Source of the DNA: UBA5078 sp040384465
GTDB lineage: Bacteria > Pseudomonadota > Gammaproteobacteria > Pseudomonadales > Pseudohongiellaceae
Length of the DNA stretch: 64,000 nucleotides
Assembly (NCBI GenBank): GCA_040384465.1
Contig: JAZKJF010000008.1
Span: 320,807 to 384,806, forward strand
Reading direction: 5' to 3'
The translations under genes were made by a program, and so were the position numbers. The stretch's first letter is position 1. Each line of letters starts with the position of its first letter. The notes under the pieces were generated by a model, which did not search any database, had not been told where the DNA came from, and saw only the letters and a list, made by a program, of their open reading frames with translations. Below are positions 60,528-64,000 of this stretch, piece after piece.

Positions 60528-62165
60528 TTACAATGCACTGACTGTATTCCGACAAGCAAACTGCCAGCTGTGCTCGCAGGCACGTTGATACAATTCCTCT
60601 TCCGACATTTCCATGAGGTTTTTCCCACCTTGGCGTAACAATAAGCGTAAATCGAAAGCTCTTGGGTCTGTATGACTTACAGTAGAAGGATCCAACAGGT
60701 TCACACAACCTGCCTGAAACCGCAGTTCGCAAGCGCGCGCAAAATAGGTTATCGCACGATCAACATCCATCGGAACAATTTTGCCTTCAGCATAATGGGC
60801 TCCCAACTCGTTACAAGCCCAACCCGAGTTGTCAGTACAATATGTGGACTCAAGCAGTAGAAGCCGGTCACAACCGTGAGCCCTATCCTCGGCACACGCC
60901 TGCGCCCAGAATGGCAAGCTATCTCCAACATGACGACCATCGGTCTTGCCAATCAGAGTCATCGTAGCGAAAAACACTATCCACACAGCCATGTGGAAAA
61001 GATTGGCCCTTCTGGTTGGAATAATTCCAAGACCAATACGATCAAGACCAGGTTTATCACGCAACGACTGCACCATTCTATCAATCCACTGAACACTGAG
61101 ATTCAGCAGTGGCACGCACAGCAACTTGTCATAGAACGTTGGGGCTCCAAATGCACTCAATATGGTGTAGAGCGCGAAGACACCAAGACCGTACAAAATA
61201 CCGAAGACCAATTTGCCAGGAGGAGTTCTGGGAGACGTCGACGGGTCTGTTACCAGCAAATGTAATCCCAAAAATACAGCAGTAGGAATTTCGGAATCTA
61301 GAAAGTATGGTACCCCAGTCAAATAATAATAAAGCGCACTCAAACCGAAGAGTACGGCTGCAGCGGAAGCGGAAACCAGCGTGATAGAGAAAAAATACAT
61401 CACAACGAGTCCACCAAGAAACAGATATGTATAAATACCCGGGGCTAGACTCAGAGTGGAGGCAATCTGAGGTCCCCATGTTATATCAGTGCTATTCGTC
61501 AGAATAAGAACGAGCGAAAAAAGCCCGAGAGTAAACGCCGACGGATTGAATATATGAGTACTCTTACCTTCACGATTCCATCGCACAAATTCTTTCCCCA
61601 TGAAGCCTACGGCAATCATAAGGAATTGCAGGTAGAACCAGTCGTCCCGGAACCACATGAACAAGTTGGTACTGAAAATAATCGGGAAAGGGCCAAATCC
61701 AAGTAGATATCCCTCTCGTCTTGTCCAGGAAAGTAAGATATCAAAGGCATATGCGAAGAAAATTTGTGCCAACAAGAGCAACGCATGCTCCTGCACTGGA
61801 GGCCAGTGCCATCCCCAGTATGTGTACACTGACAGGTGTACCATTGCCTGAATGTAATGTTGTGGCCGTGGCTTGGCCAGAATAAAAAACTTCACTGACT
61901 CTGTGCGTTTCGATTGCAGGAACAACACTATCAACCACAGTGAGAGGACAGCGCTGGCCAACCAGAAAGACCATACGACTATTTCATTACTCTGGACTCG
62001 TGGTAGAAACGAGAGCAAAAAGAAAATTAGTGTGAATGCGGCAGGAACGAAAAAGAGATTTTTACCGGAAAGCGTACGAGCTGATTCTTGGGAGGGTCTA
62101 TTTTCTGCCGCTCTTTTGGAAAGGAATTTGTCTTTCGAGCTCGTTTTACTCGGTGCCGATAGCAT
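60528..62165 (-). CDS. RnfD/NqrB-like membrane protein with C-terminal Sel1-like repeats
   Basis: A 545-residue integral membrane protein. About ten membrane segments (residues about 35-395) with family-like motifs THIFNPSAFTLGLFSLVLI and TAVFLGLHLLVTDPSTSPRTPPGKLVFGILYGLG, the equivalent of the TDPVS/T region of NqrB and RnfD. No SGAT flavinylation motif is visible. After about residue 405 a Cys-rich section (CAEDRAHGCDRLLLLESTYCTDNSGWACNELGAHYAEGK, then ARACELRFQAGCVNLLD and CEHSWQFACRN) matches Sel1-like repeats, probably outside the membrane. No Rnf or Nqr subunits are adjacent. A redox or transport role is inferred. Confidence 0.85.
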   Translation of the reverse strand: MLSAPSKTSSKDKFLSKRAAENRPSQESARTLSGKNLFFVPAAFTLIFFLLSFLPRVQSNEIVVWSFWLASAVLSLWLIVLFLQSKRTESVKFFILAKPRPQHYIQAMVHLSVYTYWGWHWPPVQEHALLLLAQIFFAYAFDILLSWTRREGYLLGFGPFPIIFSTNLFMWFRDDWFYLQFLMIAVGFMGKEFVRWNREGKSTHIFNPSAFTLGLFSLVLILTNSTDITWGPQIASTLSLAPGIYTYLFLGGLVVMYFFSITLVSASAAAVLFGLSALYYYLTGVPYFLDSEIPTAVFLGLHLLVTDPSTSPRTPPGKLVFGILYGLGVFALYTILSAFGAPTFYDKLLCVPLLNLSVQWIDRMVQSLRDKPGLDRIGLGIIPTRRANLFHMAVWIVFFATMTLIGKTDGRHVGDSLPFWAQACAEDRAHGCDRLLLLESTYCTDNSGWACNELGAHYAEGKIVPMDVDRAITYFARACELRFQAGCVNLLDPSTVSHTDPRAFDLRLLLRQGGKNLMEMSEEELYQRACEHSWQFACRNTVSAL

Positions 62166-62192
62166 TGAATTTGCTCTTCTTAGACTGCCGTA

Positions 62193-62225
62193 GGGGGACT
62201 GGATAATAAACCAGCCCCTTTTTCA
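62193..62225. repeat. hairpin with a plus-strand T tract before the RnfD-like gene
   Basis: GGGG-A-CTGG ... CCAG-CCCC (about 62193-62220) forms an 8-bp stem with one bulge and is followed by TTTTT on the plus strand. No plus-strand gene ends nearby, so its purpose is unclear. On the minus strand it would lie in the 5' leader of the RnfD-like gene, or just upstream of it. Confidence 0.4.
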
Positions 62226-62397
62226 ATTCAATTTGATTAGTCGTTTACACCAAGCAACCGGCTTACCTAATTTTGCGACTAGCCTGCAACTAAAACAGGC
62301 TTTCTTGGTTCTTGTGTACATGTCATGCTTACTCGTCTGGCAAAGCAGTCCAATCACAAGCAGAATATTCAAAAAAATTATATTGGAGCATTAAATT

Positions 62398-62886
62398 ATG
62401 ATGAAACGTGTTATTGGTGGATCAATACTGGTGCTGGCATGCGCTACGGTAGCTTTCACAACTGTGGCACAGCAACAGGCCCCAACCCCGGAGCAACTCG
62501 CCGTCAACTCCACTGAAACTAGACAAGCCGTCTTCAAGCTGCTTTCCTTCAACATGGGTACCATCAGTGCCATGGCAAGAGGTACGGTAGAATTTGATGC
62601 AGCTATTGCTGAGCGCAACGCAAATCGTATTGCGGAACTGGCGCCAATGATTCCTGAGCTTTTTGCAGCCAGGGACACGCGTGAATTCACAGTTGAGACA
62701 GAAGCTTTACCGATCATCTGGGAGCGCATGGAAGAATTCAATGAGAAAGCTGCCAATCTGGTTGCTGCAGCCAACACATTTGCCGAAATTGCTCGCGCTG
62801 GAGACCAGAACGCCACTATAGCAGCCGTTCGTGCTTTTGGTGGTGCCTGTGGCAATTGTCATGACACGTTCAGAGTAGATAACTGA
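62398..62886 (+). CDS. cytochrome c'
   Basis: A 162-residue periplasmic cytochrome c'. Signal peptide (ILVLACATVAFTTVAQ), a four-helix bundle (MGTISAMARGTVEFDAAIAERNA, FTVETEALPIIWERMEEFNEKAANLV, ATIAAVRAFGGACGNCHDTFRV), and the C-terminal CGNCH haem site with the adjacent Phe, as in the family. Cytochromes c' bind NO or CO at a five-coordinate haem. GGAG 9 nt before ATG 62398 sets the start. It converges with the diheme cytochrome gene 68 nt away. Confidence 0.95.
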   Translation: MMKRVIGGSILVLACATVAFTTVAQQQAPTPEQLAVNSTETRQAVFKLLSFNMGTISAMARGTVEFDAAIAERNANRIAELAPMIPELFAARDTREFTVETEALPIIWERMEEFNEKAANLVAAANTFAEIARAGDQNATIAAVRAFGGACGNCHDTFRVDN

Positions 62887-62954
62887 TCACTAAACTTCCA
62901 AGATTCACTGCATATCAGTGCGTAGTTCGCTGAATTACGCACTGGCAATAATAT

Positions 62955-63824
62955 TCAAGAAGGATCGTGTTTGAAGAACGCTGCCAGGGCCAGACGATCC
63001 TCTTCTGTTAACTTGCTGGTATTGTGTTCTATAACAGCTTCCATCTCTCCCCCAACGTACTCTCCATCAGGTTTCATTCCAAGGAACAAGAGAAAAGCAA
63101 AATCCTCCTCCGTCCAATTGGTTAGTGCAGTTGAATCGATAGCCTCTACATGAGCATCACTTAATTCTGCGCCCGCAAATTCTCTACTCACATCTGGGAT
63201 ACCAATTACATTCCTCGGTGTATGGCATTCACCACAATGCCCTAAACTACGCGCGAGATATGCTCCACGCTGCAATTGAGGTTCAGCCGGGATTTCAGAA
63301 GGTGAGGGCTGTAAATCTGCAACTATGTTCCAGCCAGCCATCATCCAGCGGAACAGCCACGCAGGTATCTCATGCTCTGGAACGATTGACTCAATAGGAG
63401 TTAAACTTCTGAGATATGCGGCAATATCGAGCACATCTGTATCGGTCAAACCGGCATAAGAACGATAAGGAAAAGCAGGAAAGTAAAAACTCCTGTCAGG
63501 CGATCTCCCATGCTTCATGGCAAGTAAAAAATCTTCACCTGACCAACTACCAATTCCAGTGCTTTCATGCGGAGTTATATTTGGAACATAGAAGACACCA
63601 AAATCAGACTCCAAAGCCATGCCACCTGACAACTGTCCAGTTTCGATATCTTCGTGACAGCTGATGCAACCACCCGCACTCACAAGATATTCACCACGCT
63701 TAATGGCAACCTCTCCTTCAGGTATTGTTGTGTCTGCAACATCAGGTAGCGCAAATATCCCGTACATCGAACTGAACATTAAAACCGTTGGGAAAACCAC
63801 AATCCAGAAAATACGTGGCAACAT
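62955..63824 (-). CDS. diheme cytochrome c (dehydrogenase-subunit type)
   Basis: A 289-residue membrane-anchored cytochrome c. One N-terminal hydrophobic segment (residues 5-26) acts as an anchor or signal. Two class I haem sites are CISCH (AGGCISCHEDIETG near 55) and CGECH (GHCGECHTPRNVIG near 195), with candidate axial Met or His residues. The spacing and the pair of domains resemble the cytochrome subunits of alcohol or gluconate dehydrogenases, which feed electrons to the respiratory chain. No dehydrogenase gene is visible before the edge of the window. ATG 63824 is preceded by GGGA. Confidence 0.92.
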   Translation of the reverse strand: MLPRIFWIVVFPTVLMFSSMYGIFALPDVADTTIPEGEVAIKRGEYLVSAGGCISCHEDIETGQLSGGMALESDFGVFYVPNITPHESTGIGSWSGEDFLLAMKHGRSPDRSFYFPAFPYRSYAGLTDTDVLDIAAYLRSLTPIESIVPEHEIPAWLFRWMMAGWNIVADLQPSPSEIPAEPQLQRGAYLARSLGHCGECHTPRNVIGIPDVSREFAGAELSDAHVEAIDSTALTNWTEEDFAFLLFLGMKPDGEYVGGEMEAVIEHNTSKLTEEDRLALAAFFKHDPS

Positions 63825-64000
63825 TTAAAGTCCCATTTTTTTAAAGGTTTGAAAGTGAAAGGCTCTAAAACACTCCGTGCAACCGCAATATTGCACTGGA
63901 GAATGATTTAGTCAATTTCCAAGTAACCACCGTAAAATTGGGGGGCATTACAAGAGCGATTGCCAAATTGACTGGAAAGGGGAAGTTGATAGCAGAGAAG
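63825..64000. other. right-edge non-coding stretch
   Basis: 176 bp without a supported gene. It is AT-rich and probably holds the promoter of the minus-strand cytochrome gene and the edge of the next locus. Confidence 0.4.

Noticed and set aside
1..64000. CRISPR arrays, tRNA or rRNA genes, insertion sequences, prophage or plasmid origin
   Set aside because: None seen on reading: no regularly spaced repeats, no transposase or integrase frame and no rRNA-like stretch. A tRNA scan by software could still find one.

Overview
The window is chromosomal DNA of a Gram-negative bacterium, most likely a marine or freshwater gammaproteobacterium. The grounds are a complete PhoBR/PstSCAB-PhoU/PPK-PPX phosphate region with ubiC close by (an arrangement I recall from Pseudomonas-type genomes), a TonB-dependent receptor, porins, an OprF-like OmpA protein, bacterioferritin with Bfd, and many acyl-CoA genes. 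The exact genus cannot be read from the sequence. I see no rRNA, tRNA, CRISPR array, insertion sequence or prophage. Coding density is high on both strands.

Layout. 0.2-8.2 kb: an acyl-CoA synthetase, a convergent trio of secreted proteins (transglutaminase-like/TPR lipoprotein, unknown exported protein, degenerate metallopeptidase-like protein) and ETF-ubiquinone oxidoreductase. 8.4-12 kb: a cupredoxin, DUF3034-type protein and lipoprotein globin operon, a very small DnaJ-type zinc-finger gene, and a family III CoA-transferase. 12-18.4 kb: nitroreductase and beta-lactamase-like hydrolase, a DegP-type protease, a CadC-like membrane regulator, and a FAD amine oxidase-like protein. 18.5-26.6 kb: an acyl-CoA dehydrogenase/SDR/CurA-like reductase operon, an acetylornithine aminotransferase preceded by a promoter, an Arg-rich leader ORF and a terminator, an exported repeat protein, a second CoA-transferase, and ubiC. 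26.6-46.2 kb: the phosphate region. 46.2-52 kb: bacterioferritin and Bfd, a GT39-like membrane glycosyltransferase, a DUF4440-like protein and a chemoreceptor. 52-64 kb: a hybrid sensor kinase, an ExeA/MshM-like ATPase, cysE, an EAL-GGDEF enzyme, an SUMF1-like protein, an RnfD/NqrB-like membrane protein with Sel1-like repeats, cytochrome c' and a diheme cytochrome c.

The strongest coherent signal is a phosphate regulon that can be read directly. PhoB-type boxes (7-mers like CTGTCAT repeated every 11 bp) lie upstream of eight genes: a secreted beta-helix-like protein, a TonB receptor, phoB, a porin, pstS, pstC, ppk and an EAL-GGDEF cyclic-di-GMP enzyme. In most cases a -10-like hexamer follows exactly 10 nt after a box unit. 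The inferred circuit has PhoR/PhoB sensing phosphate limitation through PstSCAB-PhoU and switching on uptake (porin, TonB receptor with its secreted partner, Pst), polyphosphate metabolism and a c-di-GMP output.

The most unusual regulatory structure is upstream of the argD-like gene. A consensus-like sigma70 promoter, a 45-codon leader ORF with three consecutive Arg codons and a strong intrinsic terminator sit just before the gene's ribosome binding site. This is the arrangement of an amino-acid attenuator, and I do not know of one described for arginine. Residue positions below are approximate unless derived from base coordinates; functional assignments are from motif recognition by eye.
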